A DNA stretch of 64,000 nucleotides from Arthrobacter livingstonensis (GTDB lineage Bacteria; Actinomycetota; Actinomycetes; Actinomycetales; Micrococcaceae): NCBI RefSeq assembly GCF_003219815.1, contig NZ_QJVD01000003.1:1-64000 (forward strand), read 5' to 3'. This document shows positions 1 to 9,058 of the stretch, one piece after another. The stretch's first letter is position 1. Every line of letters begins with the position of its first letter. The position numbers and the translations under genes were made by a program. The notes under the pieces were generated by a model. It made no database searches. It was not told the origin of the DNA and worked only from the letters and a program-made list of their open reading frames with translations.

Positions 1-348
1 AAAATGAGCGAGTCACACCTGGCCGGAGTAGCACCAGTCTGCCAGCCAGCCCCGGGCCAGCCAATATCCATTAGAGAAAATGACATCTACTCTGAATCGC
101 AGCGCTATTTGGCGTCATTCTGAGATATTCGGCCTCAGGCAAGAGCGAACATGTCGTCTTCCAGAGTTGACTGCGCACGCCGCCGTGGCAGGGGGCCGAA
201 TGCGGATGGACTCCGCCAGGGAAGGTTGCGCCGAGGAGATGGCAGGGCAGTGCTGCCATTGCGCAGCATCTTCCGTGTCTTCGCCCGGACTGCGGCATAT
301 GATGACCAAAGAGTGGCGGGATTGGTTAGGCAGCGCGAAAGGATGCAG
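1..348. other. Left-edge region with no supported gene
   Basis: I see no convincing coding sequence here. Several overlapping reading frames are open on both strands, but none carries recognisable motifs. The frame of the downstream IclR gene stays open back to an ATG at 151. Its extra 66 residues are Arg-rich, unlike the family, and are absent from the paralogue at 1545-2357. The stretch is therefore best read as the promoter and leader region of the IclR gene that starts at 349. Confidence 0.5.
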
Positions 349-1146
349 ATGGCGGGCAGGCCGAGGCAGGACAATGGGCAGGTCCAGGGAGCTGCGGCCT
401 CGCTGCTCAACGGTCTTGCGGTATTGGAAGCCTTTTCTGTTCAAAAGCCGGTTCTTGGTGTGACTGAGGTTGCTCAGCTGGTGGGCCTCCACAAGAGCAC
501 TGTGTCACGCATTCTTGGCGGTCTGGCGGAAGCTGGATATGTCCAGAGGGATGAGGAGACGGGCCGCTATCGGCTCGGACTGGGCCTCATTGCGCTGTCC
601 GGCCCTTTACTGGCAGACCTGGATGTCCGCCGTGCTGCAGTTCCGTATTTGGAGCAGTTGACCGAAAGCACACAAGAGACCAGCGCAATCTCGGTCTGGA
701 ATGGTCATGAGGCCATAGTCGTGGAGCAGGTTGCCAGCCCGTATCAGGTCAAACACACGGCCACCATCGGAACCCGGTACAACAAATTCGAGAGTTCCTC
801 GGTGCGGGTCTTCCTGGCGGAGCTCGCGCCGGCCCTGGCGACCGGACTGATCGAATCCGGGCGGATACTACGCACGGCCGGAGACGGGTTGCCGTTGGAC
901 CACACGGCCCACCTGCAGGAAATCGAACGTCTGGCATACGCCATCAATGACGGTTCGACTGCCGAGGAGGAGTTTGGGGTCTCCGCTCCGGTCCGGGATT
1001 ACCGAGGCAAGGTGGTTGGGTGCATTACTGCATCCGCCCCGCGTTCCCGCGTGCTCAAGCAGGCCTCAAGGGAGACTCTGGTTCAAGCCGTACAACAAGC
1101 TGCGTCGGAAATATCCATTCGCTTGGGCTGGTCGGCCGCGACCTGA
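349..1146 (+). CDS. IclR family transcriptional regulator (copy A)
   Basis: This is a one-component regulator: an N-terminal winged helix-turn-helix followed by an IclR effector-binding domain, 265 residues, the usual family length. The HTH lies around residues 15-60 and contains LVGLHKSTVSRILGGL, the recognition helix typical of IclR proteins. The effector domain includes IGTRYNKFESSSVRVFLAEL and ends with GCITASAPRSR. I chose ATG 349 because GAAAGG lies 6 bases upstream and because the paralogue at 1545-2357 starts at a comparable place; ATG 343 and 151 are in frame but less likely. The two paralogues are convergent and very similar. The nearby hydantoinase and MFS genes are plausible targets, which is an inference from position. 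Confidence 0.85.
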   Translation: MAGRPRQDNGQVQGAAASLLNGLAVLEAFSVQKPVLGVTEVAQLVGLHKSTVSRILGGLAEAGYVQRDEETGRYRLGLGLIALSGPLLADLDVRRAAVPYLEQLTESTQETSAISVWNGHEAIVVEQVASPYQVKHTATIGTRYNKFESSSVRVFLAELAPALATGLIESGRILRTAGDGLPLDHTAHLQEIERLAYAINDGSTAEEEFGVSAPVRDYRGKVVGCITASAPRSRVLKQASRETLVQAVQQAASEISIRLGWSAAT

Positions 1147-1544
1147 GTCATGGGAAGGAATCAACCCTGACAGTCCCCGGCTCGGCGGCCAATCCGACAG
1201 GGTAAAGCGTACGGAACTTCGCTGCCCGGCCGGTTTACCCAACGCTTTGCAGGCGAATAGTCGACCTTTTTGCCAGCCGAGCACTGCTGGAACTATCAGG
1301 TTCCAGGAACTGCGCAGTTCCGGAGAAGGGCGGCCTGCCGGAGCTAGCACCTCCGCGTCTTCGGTCCCGGTGAGGCATTGGCCATGACGATCGGGCTGGT
1401 GTCGGTCCTGCGCTGGCGGACCGCCGAGGAAAGCGGCTCACAGACCAGCCGGATGCTGCCCGGGCTTCTGTCGCGGCCTTCGCCTCGCCTTGGCTGCTGG
1501 AGGTAATGGTGGGTGTTGCTTCCCTGGGGGAGCCATAGTGGCAG
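1147..1544. other. Intergenic region between convergent IclR genes
   Basis: About 400 bases lie between the stop codons of two convergent IclR paralogues. Open frames here are extensions or shadows of the flanking genes. I see no strong hairpin followed by a T-run and no recognisable protein motif. Confidence 0.5.
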
Positions 1545-2357
1545 TCAGTGCACTGGCGTTGCTTCCCCCGGCCGGCTGCCCAGCCGTACCGAGACGCGTT
1601 CGGCGGCCTGTAGCACGGCGTCGCGCAGGATGGACTGACTCTGTTGGTGCTGCACTCGGGAGCGGGGCGCGCTGGCTGTGATGCAGCCGACGACTGCGCC
1701 CCGATAGTCCCGAACGGGTGCGGAGACACCGTATTCCTCGTAAGTGGTCTCGCCATCATTGACGGCGAAGCCGTGGTCCCGTACGCCGGCCAGCTGTCGG
1801 TGGGCAGGGTCCTCGAGTCCTCGGTAGCCTTCTTGCAGCACAATCCGGCCGGCCAGAAGGCGGTCGGTCTCCTCGGGTGGCAGTTCGGCTAGGAACACGC
1901 GGACTGAGGAGCTTGCGAACTTGTTGTACCGGGTGCCGATCGCGGCGCTGTGCTTGACCTGGTGTGGGCTGGCTACCTGTTCCACGACGATCGCGTTGGT
2001 GCCGTTCCAGACGGCGATAGCGGCCGTCTCAGCGGTGGCTTCGGTGAGTTCTTCGAGGTGGGGTAGGGCGGCACGGCGGACGCCGAGTTCGGCGAGCAAT
2101 GGTCCGGCCAGGCCGATCATCCCGAGTCCGAGTCGGTATCGTCCGGTGTCGTCGTCGCGCTGGACGTATCCGGCTTCGTCCAGACCGGTGAGCATCCGGG
2201 AGACGGTGCTCTTGTGCAGGCCGACGAGCTCGGAGATCTCCGTGACGCCCAGAAGGGATCGCTTGGCGACGGAGAAGGCTTCGAGGACCGTTAGACCGTT
2301 GAGCAGCGATGCTGCCGCCCCTTGCGGTTTGTCGGTGGTGGTTTGTGGGTCCAGCAT
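1545..2357 (-). CDS. IclR family transcriptional regulator (copy B)
   Basis: A second IclR regulator, 270 residues, close to the copy at 349-1146 over its whole length. Shared blocks include QGAAASLLNGL, VGLHKSTVSR, TGRYRLGLG and IGTRYNKF-SSSVRVFLAEL. ATG 2357 is preferred over the ATG 14 codons upstream because it sits 5-8 bases after GGAGAGGGAG. The first HTH helices and the effector domain are complete, so the gene looks functional. It lies directly downstream of the N-carbamoylsarcosine amidohydrolase remnant and near the hydantoinase, so control of hydantoin use is the simplest inference. The C-terminus is slightly longer than in copy A. Confidence 0.87.
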   Translation of the reverse strand: MLDPQTTTDKPQGAAASLLNGLTVLEAFSVAKRSLLGVTEISELVGLHKSTVSRMLTGLDEAGYVQRDDDTGRYRLGLGMIGLAGPLLAELGVRRAALPHLEELTEATAETAAIAVWNGTNAIVVEQVASPHQVKHSAAIGTRYNKFASSSVRVFLAELPPEETDRLLAGRIVLQEGYRGLEDPAHRQLAGVRDHGFAVNDGETTYEEYGVSAPVRDYRGAVVGCITASAPRSRVQHQQSQSILRDAVLQAAERVSVRLGSRPGEATPVH

Positions 2358-2377
2358 CAGTTCTCCCTCTCCAGGCG

Positions 2378-2644
2378 CTAGCGCAGTCGCCCGTAACAAT
2401 CATCGTACGGTGTGCCCATTCGACCTCTGGCCGGAGGCTGGACCGCCACCCGCTGCGGGCACGCCACGGAGCGGCCCAAGAGATCCAGAACCGCGCCGTG
2501 GTGTGAGGATCCGATCACGCCACGGGGACAGCCGACGCGACGCTTGAATCCGCGCTTGTGGTACTCCTTCGTGTCGGCCGCGAAGACCTTCTCCAGCAGG
2601 CTCTCGAGTTCGGCCTCAAGCTGTTCGTGGTTCTTCTCCGACAT
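2378..2644 (-). pseudogene. N-terminal remnant of N-carbamoylsarcosine amidohydrolase
   Basis: An 88-codon frame starts at an ATG 9 bases downstream of a strong AAAGGAG site. Its first ~38 residues, ending in EYHKRGFKRRVG, resemble the N-terminus of Arthrobacter N-carbamoylsarcosine amidohydrolase (isochorismatase-like hydrolase family), which I recall carrying a similar GFKRRIGYG segment. After that point the sequence loses family character, and the catalytic Asp/Lys/Cys core, normally another ~200 residues, is missing. I read it as the promoter-proximal stub left by a deletion joining it to the IclR copy B upstream region. The enzyme makes sarcosine from N-carbamoylsarcosine, the product of N-methylhydantoin hydrolysis, which fits the divergent hydantoinase gene. 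The family match is from memory and needs alignment. Confidence 0.6.
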
Positions 2645-2721
2645 GATCGTGTCTCCTTTCTACCAATAGGGGCAACGTCTATGGGATGGATCAAGCAACG
2701 GGGACCGGGGATTCCCCGTCC

Positions 2722-2737
2722 ACTAGATTGTTGCAAT
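2722..2737. promoter_or_regulatory. Candidate regulator site, upstream copy
   Basis: The sequence ACTAGATTGTTGCAAT contains ATTG-N3-CAAT arms. Its first nine bases, ACTAGATTG, recur exactly at 3031-3039 beside the palindrome at 3037-3051. The two copies bracket the divergent intergenic region and could be a pair of operators for one or both IclR proteins. This is an inference from repetition only. Confidence 0.3.
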
Positions 2738-3036
2738 GCCATCACAGTCATTGGTGTTTGCGCAATGTGCAACCCCCTCTTGGCGATTTAGCAGAATTTC
2801 CTCCCCGCCCATGCGTGGGCCGCGGGTGCCCTGGAGGAGGTCTTTCGAAGGCCAGGAACTCCCCAACAGCGCCTGCAGGGGGTTGAGCGGCGAGGGTCCT
2901 TGTCTTAACCAATGAAATGTCCGACAACAGATCGGGGCTGCGCCCTTGCGTACCCGCCGCATTCGGTCTGGATGCAGAAGGGGCACTTCAAAAAAAGACC
3001 CGTCAGGTATTGCATGTTGCTCCCATGGGAACTAGA

Positions 3037-3051
3037 TTGCTTAGTAAGCAA
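3037..3051. promoter_or_regulatory. Palindromic operator candidate upstream of hydantoinase
   Basis: TTGCTTA-G-TAAGCAA is a perfect 7-1-7 inverted repeat about 150 bases upstream of the hydantoinase start. A second perfect palindrome, TCCCATGGGA, lies just before it at 3021-3030. IclR proteins usually bind short palindromes of this size, and two IclR genes are adjacent, so this is the best operator candidate for the hydantoinase operon. Confidence 0.45.
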
Positions 3052-3199
3052 CCGTGTGAGCCAAGACACATCGGATTGCGGGACCGGACCCCCGGCCCAG
3101 CGGACTCGAGTTCCAATCCCCGGTCAGAGCTGACCGGCCGAGCGGCCCCGTCCTTCCCTTCAACACAGTCCTGAACCCAACTTCCGAAAGGACCCCATT

Positions 3200-6100
3200 A
3201 TGAAGCGCATCGGAGTAGACGTCGGCGGCACCTTCACCGACTTGTATTTTTCGGACGACGACCATCGCATCGCCGTTGTGGAAAAGGTTCCCTCCACCCC
3301 GCACGACCCGTCCGAAGGGGTTATCCACGGCATCAAGAAGCTCTGTGAGAAGGCCGGGGTCTCGCTCGCTGAGGTCGACCAGCTGGTGCACGGGACCACG
3401 GTCGCCACGAATACCGCGCTGACGCACACCGGTGCGGAGGTCGGGATGATCACCACCGAGGGTTTCCGCGACATCCTGCACATCGCCCGTCACAAGAAGC
3501 CGCACAACTTCTCCCTCCAGCAGGACCTGCCCTGGCAGACCAAGCCCCTGATCAAGCGCCGCCACCGGCTCACCGTCAAGGAGCGCATCACGGCACCGAA
3601 CGGCGACGTCCTGGTTCCCCTGGACGAGGACGAGGTCCGTGAGCGCGTTCGCGAGCTGAAGGCGGCCGGCGTCGAGGCCATCGCCGTATGTCTGCTGCAT
3701 TCCTACCTGAACCCCGCCCACGAGCAGCGGATCGGGGAGATCGTCAACGAGGAATTCCCCGAGGCTTACCTGTCCCTCTCCAGCGATATTGTGCCCCTGT
3801 ACCGGGAGTATGAGCGGTTCTCCACCACCGCGCTGAATGCCTATGTTGGGCCCCGGGTCTCGCGTTACCTCCACCGCTTGCAGGAGCAGGCCGAAGGCCT
3901 GGGTTACAAGCGGGAGATCCTGCTGATGCAGTCCTCCGGCGGCATGGTCCCGATCAAGGAGGCCGCCAAACGGCCCGTCACACTGATGATGTCCGGACCG
4001 GTCGGTGGCCTGATCGGCGGCATGTGGGCCGGTCGTCAGTCCGGCTTCGAGAACGTTGTCACCTTGGACATCGGCGGTACGTCTGCGGACATCGGTGTGG
4101 CTTACCAGGGTGAACTGCGCATGCGTCACCTGCTGGACACCAAAATCGGCGACCACCAGGCCATGGTCCCCATGGTGGACATCGACACCATCGGTGCCGG
4201 TGGCGGCTCCATCGCCTACGTCGACGCCGGCGGGGTCTTCCGCGTCGGTCCCCAGTCGGCCGGCGCCGTCCCGGGCCCGGTCTGCTACGGCCGCGGCGGT
4301 ACGGAGCCGACGTCGACCGACGCCCAGATGCTGCTGGGCCGCATGCGCCCTGACCGCGTCCTGGCAGGCTCAGGTATGGATCTGGATCTCGAGGGTGCCC
4401 GAAAGGCGATGGGAGGTCTCGCAGAAAAGCTGAACATGTCGGTGGACCAGGCCGCACTCGGCGCCCTGCAGATCCAGAAGTTCGGCATGACCCAGGCGAT
4501 CGAGCAGAACTCCGTACGTCGCGGCTACGACCCGCGCGACTTCACCCTCGTCGCCGCCGGCGGCGCCGGCGCACTGTTCGCCTGCGAGATCGCCGCGGAA
4601 CTGGAGGTTCCGAAGGTCCTGATCCCGGCCCACCCCGGCATCATGGCCGCGACCGGTCTGCTGGCCACTGACGAGAAGTACGAGTTCGTCGCCACCAACC
4701 GGTTCACGTTCGCCAGCGCGGACCCTGCCGCCATCCAAGCCTCCTACGAGCAGCTGGAGCGCGACGCCAACGCCCAGCTCGATGCCGAGGACGTGCCAGC
4801 CGAACGCCGCAAGCTTGAATGGCTCGCCGACGCCCGCTACGAGGGCCAAGGATACGAGATCCGCTTCACTGCCCCCGAGGGGCCAGTAAACCAGGCCTGG
4901 CTGGAAAAGGCCGAGGCAGCCTTCCACGACGCCCACTTCGAGGAGTACGGGCACCGCTTCAAGAACGGCACCGTGGAAGTCATCAACATCCGTGTGGACG
5001 CCAGCGCTGTCATGGATGACCTGCCCACGCCGGAAGCGACGAAATCCGGTCCCCTCCAGGACGCCTTGGTGGAAACCCGACCGGTGACCTTCGAACAGGA
5101 TGGCAAGCCGGTCACCCTTGAAACCAGCTTCTATGACCGCGACAGGATGGGCGTGGGAATCACCTTCACCGGCCCGGCCATCATCGAGCAGTACGACTCC
5201 ACGACAGTTATTCCTCCGGGATTCTCCGGAGCGGTGGATTCGGCCGGCAACCTCGTCATCGACTGCCCGGCCGTCACCCAGAGCGCTGAGAAACTGGCCA
5301 CCCCGATCCTGATGCGCGTGATCGGCGGCGCCCTGAACTCCGCGGCCAAGGAAATGGCCTCGGTGCTGTTCCGCATGGCCTACTCCTCGATCATCCGCGA
5401 GTCCGAGGACCTCGGCGCAGGATTGTTCGACAAGGACGGCAACGTGCTGGCCGAGTCCGACTCCACGCCAATGTTCATGGGCTCCATGCCCAAGATCGTC
5501 AAGGGCGTGATCTCGGTCCTCGGCGACGACATCCACGAGGGTGACATCATCCTGCACAACGATCCGTATCTGGGCGCAACGCACTCTCCCGACGTGGCGA
5601 TCATCGAACCGATCTTCCACGACGGGGAACTCGTCGGCTTCGCCGGCGCCTCGGGCCAGCTGATCGACAACGGTGGCGCATACTCCGGACTGATGGTGGA
5701 CATCCAGGACATCCAGTCCGAAGGCACCATCTTCCGGGCCGTGAAGATCTCCGAGAAGGGCGTCCGCCAGGAATCACTGATCCGCCACATCCTCAACAAC
5801 ACCCGGACACCCACCTCCAACGAGGGCGACTTCCAGGCTATGATCGCCGCCTGCGAGCTGGCCAAGTCCCGCTACATCGCACTCATCGAGCGCTACGGCT
5901 TCGGCGCGGTCCGCGACGCCGGCCAAAGCTGGATCGACTACTCCGAGCGGATGCTGCGCCAGGAGATCGCCAAGATCCCGGACGGCGAGTACGGGCCCGA
6001 ACTGGGCTACCTGGACGACGACGGCCGCAACTACGGCAAGAAGCTGCCCATCGCGGTGAAGGTGATCGTAAAGGGCGACGAGATCACCTACGACCTCACC

Positions 6101-7066
6101 GGGTCCTCCGAACAGGTGCCCACCGCCTACAATTGTGCCTTTGAGGGCACGACGGTCTCGGCATTCACCTTTATCACCCGCATGATATTCCTGGACGAGG
6201 TCGCCTTCCCGGTGTTTGTGCCGCAGAACGAGGGCATGCTCAAGCCCTTGAAGGTGATCGCCCCGGAGGGCACCATTTTCAACCCTACGTACCCGGCAGC
6301 GACCTTCTCTCGGTTCTCCCAGGTACAGCGTGCCGTCGACCTGGCCCTGCGCGCCCTCGCCCCCGTTATCCCCGAGCGCGTCACCGCCGGCAACTCCGCC
6401 CACATCCACTTCATCTCTTACTCCGGATGGGACCAGAAGCAGGGCGAGTACTGGGTCTACCTCGAGGTCAACGAGGGCTCCTACGGCGCCCGCGCCACCA
6501 GCGACGGGCCGGACTCCGTGGACAACCTCATCGCCAACACCCGCAACAACCCGATCGAGGAGCTCGAGTGGCGGTTCCCGATGCGCACCGACCGTTATGA
6601 ACTGCGTTCCGAGCCGGCGGCGGCCGGCGAGTTCCGCGGCGGCATCGGCATCGTCCGGGAGAACACGTTCCTGACCGACACCGCGATCACCTGCGAGGGT
6701 GAACGCCACGAGTCGGATGTACCGTGGGGCGCCTTCGGCGGCCATGAGGGCCTCAACGGCTCGCTCGTGAAGAACGTCGGCCGGGCGGGCGAGGAGCACT
6801 GGCCGTCCAAGGTCACTGGTCGTCAGCTGCTGGCCGGCGACTCCCTCCAGATCACCGTGCCCAGCGGTGGCGGCTTCGGTGACCCGCACAAGCGGGACCC
6901 GCTGAAGGTCCTCGAGGACGTGCTGGACGGCTTCACGACCGCCGAGGCGGCCACCCGAGACTACGGCGTGGTCCTCAGGGAGGTCAACGGCCAGCTCACG
7001 GTCGACCTGAAGGCCACCGCCGAACGCCGCGAGGTTTTGGTCTCCGAACTCAGCTCCGCAACCTGA
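3200..7066 (+). CDS. Fused HyuA/HyuB ATP-dependent hydantoinase/oxoprolinase
   Basis: A 1288-residue enzyme of the hydantoinase/5-oxoprolinase family with both halves in one chain. The HyuA-like half (about residues 1-680) opens with the actin-like ATP-binding motif DVGGTFTD and has a second phosphate motif LDIGGTSADIG near residue 290. The HyuB-like half (about 700-1270) carries SSIIRESEDLGAGLFD, HNDPYLGATHSPDV and the C-terminal GGGFGDPHKRDP. Family members open five-membered cyclic amides (hydantoins, N-methylhydantoin, 5-oxoproline) with ATP hydrolysis in the cytoplasm; related proteins are acetone carboxylases. Bacterial hydantoinases of this type are often two separate subunits, so the fusion resembles the eukaryotic 5-oxoprolinase layout. 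AAAGGA lies upstream of the ATG. The adjacent N-carbamoylsarcosine amidohydrolase stub favours N-methylhydantoin as substrate, but 5-oxoproline or another lactam is possible. Confidence 0.85.
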   Translation: MKRIGVDVGGTFTDLYFSDDDHRIAVVEKVPSTPHDPSEGVIHGIKKLCEKAGVSLAEVDQLVHGTTVATNTALTHTGAEVGMITTEGFRDILHIARHKKPHNFSLQQDLPWQTKPLIKRRHRLTVKERITAPNGDVLVPLDEDEVRERVRELKAAGVEAIAVCLLHSYLNPAHEQRIGEIVNEEFPEAYLSLSSDIVPLYREYERFSTTALNAYVGPRVSRYLHRLQEQAEGLGYKREILLMQSSGGMVPIKEAAKRPVTLMMSGPVGGLIGGMWAGRQSGFENVVTLDIGGTSADIGVAYQGELRMRHLLDTKIGDHQAMVPMVDIDTIGAGGGSIAYVDAGGVFRVGPQSAGAVPGPVCYGRGGTEPTSTDAQMLLGRMRPDRVLAGSGMDLDLEGARKAMGGLAEKLNMSVDQAALGALQIQKFGMTQAIEQNSVRRGYDPRDFTLVAAGGAGALFACEIAAELEVPKVLIPAHPGIMAATGLLATDEKYEFVATNRFTFASADPAAIQASYEQLERDANAQLDAEDVPAERRKLEWLADARYEGQGYEIRFTAPEGPVNQAWLEKAEAAFHDAHFEEYGHRFKNGTVEVINIRVDASAVMDDLPTPEATKSGPLQDALVETRPVTFEQDGKPVTLETSFYDRDRMGVGITFTGPAIIEQYDSTTVIPPGFSGAVDSAGNLVIDCPAVTQSAEKLATPILMRVIGGALNSAAKEMASVLFRMAYSSIIRESEDLGAGLFDKDGNVLAESDSTPMFMGSMPKIVKGVISVLGDDIHEGDIILHNDPYLGATHSPDVAIIEPIFHDGELVGFAGASGQLIDNGGAYSGLMVDIQDIQSEGTIFRAVKISEKGVRQESLIRHILNNTRTPTSNEGDFQAMIAACELAKSRYIALIERYGFGAVRDAGQSWIDYSERMLRQEIAKIPDGEYGPELGYLDDDGRNYGKKLPIAVKVIVKGDEITYDLTGSSEQVPTAYNCAFEGTTVSAFTFITRMIFLDEVAFPVFVPQNEGMLKPLKVIAPEGTIFNPTYPAATFSRFSQVQRAVDLALRALAPVIPERVTAGNSAHIHFISYSGWDQKQGEYWVYLEVNEGSYGARATSDGPDSVDNLIANTRNNPIEELEWRFPMRTDRYELRSEPAAAGEFRGGIGIVRENTFLTDTAITCEGERHESDVPWGAFGGHEGLNGSLVKNVGRAGEEHWPSKVTGRQLLAGDSLQITVPSGGGFGDPHKRDPLKVLEDVLDGFTTAEAATRDYGVVLREVNGQLTVDLKATAERREVLVSELSSAT

Positions 7067-7082
7067 GCCTGGAGCAGCAGTG

Positions 7083-7138
7083 AGGGGCGGGCTGGGGGCC
7101 AGCTAGCAATGCTGGCCTCCAGGCCGCCCCTTCGTTTT
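7083..7138 (+). terminator. Hairpin after hydantoinase gene
   Basis: Nested inverted repeats AGGGGCGG...CCGCCCCT and GGCCAGC...GCTGGCC form a long GC-rich stem, followed by TTCGTTTT. It lies 17 bases after the hydantoinase stop and could terminate or attenuate transcription before the MFS gene. Confidence 0.6.
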
Positions 7139-7194
7139 GTACTCATCGCATCCTCATCACATCGCCCAACCATCCCCGTGAATTAGGAACCGTT

Positions 7195-8562
7195 ATGTCC
7201 ACTGCCCCAACCTTTCAATTTGTCGAGTCTGATGTCATGCCCAAAGACGTCCGGCTGGCCACCTGGATTTGCTTCTTCGCCTGGACCTTCGCCGTCTATG
7301 ACTTCGTCCTGTTCGGCAACCTCCTGCCGAAGCTGGCCGCAGACCTCGGCATGAGCACTGCCCAGTCCACAGGGATCAATACCTGGGTGACCGCCGGCAC
7401 TGCACTCGTGGCCTTCGCGATCGGCCCGATCGTCGACCGGATCGGGCGCCGCAAGGGCATCCTGATCGCCGTCGCCGGTGCCGCCGTCGCCTCACTGCTG
7501 ACCGCCACTGTCGGCTGGGTTGTGGGCATCGCTGCCGGCCTGGGACTTGTCTTTCTGGTCCTCGTGCGTTCACTGGCCGGCCTCGGCTACGCCGAGCAGG
7601 CCATCAACGCGGCCTACCTCAGCGAGATGTTCGCCCACAGTCACAGCGATCCCGCCAGGGCCCGCCGCCGCGGCCTGATCTACTCGCTCGTCCAATCCGG
7701 CTGGCCGGTCGGCTCCGTGCTGGCTGCCGGCTCCGTCTACCTGCTGTTCCCCATCGGCGGGTGGGCGCTCTGCTTCGCCGTGGCCGCCGTACCCGCCGTC
7801 TTCATCGTCATCGCCGGACGTTGGCTCAAGGAGAGCCCCCAGTTCGGCCACCGCCACCAAATTGACAAGATGATGAAGGACGGCCGGGTGGAAGAGGCGC
7901 GGCAACTCGGAAACAAATACGGGATCGACGTCTCGGAGAAGGCCAGCCCACTCATCTCGGTCTTCCGCGGGGAATCATTGAGGTCCACCCTGACGATCGG
8001 CGGGGCCTTCCTCCTGAACTGGCTAGGCGTCCTTGCATTCTCAATCCTCGGCACGTCGCTGCTTTCGGCACCGGACGGCAAGAACGTCCCATTCAACAAC
8101 GCGCTGCTGATCCTTATTATCTCCAACGCAACGGCCTTCGCCGGCTACCTGTTCCACGGCTGGTTGGGCGACCGGATCGGGCGACGCAATGCGATCGGGA
8201 TCGGCTGGATCCTGTGTGCCGTCTCCTTCTTCAGTATGCTCCAGGCACCGAACGGGAACTTCCCGCTCATCATCGGCTTATACAGCGCCGGGCTGTTCTT
8301 CCTCATCGGTCCCTTCTCCGCCCTGCTGTTCTTCACCGGCGAGAGCTTCCCCGTCCACACCCGCGCCACCGGCAGCTCCATCATCAACGCCTCAGGCCAA
8401 GTCGGGGCGATCATCGGCGGACTTTTGATCACCGCCACCCTCGCCGCCGGCGGCAGCTGGATCAACGTCGGCCTCTGGTGGGGTGTCATCCCCATACTGG
8501 CCTCCGGACTGCTCATCTTCGCCGCCCGGAACGTCGACCCCAGTAAGGTCCGCAAGGACTGA
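7195..8562 (+). CDS. MFS transporter, hydantoin-locus type
   Basis: A 455-residue major facilitator with about 12 hydrophobic segments and a central cytoplasmic loop near residues 205-250. The MFS signature loops between TM2 and TM3 (DRIGRRKG) and in the second half (GDRIGRRN) are both present, and LKESPQF after TM6 is typical of metabolite:H+ symporter-like members. It follows the hydantoinase by 128 bases on the same strand, so uptake of the hydantoinase substrate or a related carboxylate is the likely role. The substrate cannot be read from the sequence. The ATG is preceded by AGGAAC, a modest ribosome site. Confidence 0.8.
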   Translation: MSTAPTFQFVESDVMPKDVRLATWICFFAWTFAVYDFVLFGNLLPKLAADLGMSTAQSTGINTWVTAGTALVAFAIGPIVDRIGRRKGILIAVAGAAVASLLTATVGWVVGIAAGLGLVFLVLVRSLAGLGYAEQAINAAYLSEMFAHSHSDPARARRRGLIYSLVQSGWPVGSVLAAGSVYLLFPIGGWALCFAVAAVPAVFIVIAGRWLKESPQFGHRHQIDKMMKDGRVEEARQLGNKYGIDVSEKASPLISVFRGESLRSTLTIGGAFLLNWLGVLAFSILGTSLLSAPDGKNVPFNNALLILIISNATAFAGYLFHGWLGDRIGRRNAIGIGWILCAVSFFSMLQAPNGNFPLIIGLYSAGLFFLIGPFSALLFFTGESFPVHTRATGSSIINASGQVGAIIGGLLITATLAAGGSWINVGLWWGVIPILASGLLIFAARNVDPSKVRKD

Positions 8563-8595
8563 CAGACCAGAAATCCCGCACCACAAACACCATCC

Positions 8596-8637
8596 GCCCG
8601 GCGAGAACTCCTGACCCCCAGAGAGTTCTCGCCGGGC
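8596..8637. terminator. Perfect 15-bp hairpin after MFS gene
   Basis: GCCCGGCGAGAACTC and its exact complement are separated by 12 bases. It starts 34 bases after the MFS stop. No T-run follows, as is common for actinobacterial terminators. Confidence 0.65.
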
Positions 8638-8865
8638 AGATGACATATAACCCATCCAAGCACTGGACTCTGATTCGCGGATACCCCGCCCCCACGAGGT
8701 ACCGGGCGCCTATTGGCCTTCACCCTCATCAGTTGGTCTGCGTCCATGCCGAGATGTGGACGTGGTTGGTGGCGAAACCGTCCTTATTCGGCGCAGAAGG
8801 GACACCCCCAGTGGAACGTCAGCGATACGCAACCCCAAGCCAACGATTGAGTTTCGACAGTCCAT

Positions 8866-8889
8866 CGACCGACCGACCGACCGACCGAC
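8866..8889. repeat. CGAC tetranucleotide microsatellite (6 copies)
   Basis: Six perfect tandem CGAC units lie in non-coding DNA. No gene spans them, so no phase-variation role can be argued. Confidence 0.9.
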
Positions 8890-8997
8890 AAGACACGGCC
8901 CTTCCGGATCCAAAGAATCTTACGGGTAACTTCACAAAATGGCAGCCCGCCTGAAGGAACAAACTGGTGAGGCATCATCCAATCCGCAGCCATCCAA

Positions 8998-9058
8998 TGG
9001 GTAGTTTCGTGGCCTAAGGGGCACTTTGGTGGCCGCCTATGGGTAGTTTTGCGTGGCC
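8998..9058. repeat. Two imperfect direct repeats, possible IS end
   Basis: TGGGTAGTTTCGTGGCC (8998-9014) recurs as TGGGTAGTTTTGCGTGGCC (9040-9058), with a related GCACTTTGGTGGCC between them. Clustered GTGGCC-ending repeats like this can be transposase binding sites at an IS end. No transposase gene is adjacent, so this is weak. Confidence 0.35.

Noticed and set aside
151-348. N-terminal extension of IclR copy A from ATG 151
   Set aside because: Arg-rich, absent in the paralogue, and a better ribosome site precedes ATG 349.
4370-5620. 416-codon minus-strand frame inside the hydantoinase gene
   Set aside because: Antisense shadow of a GC-rich gene; no domain features and no ribosome site.
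8866-8889. CRISPR-like repeat array
   Set aside because: Simple CGAC tandem run without spacers or cas genes.
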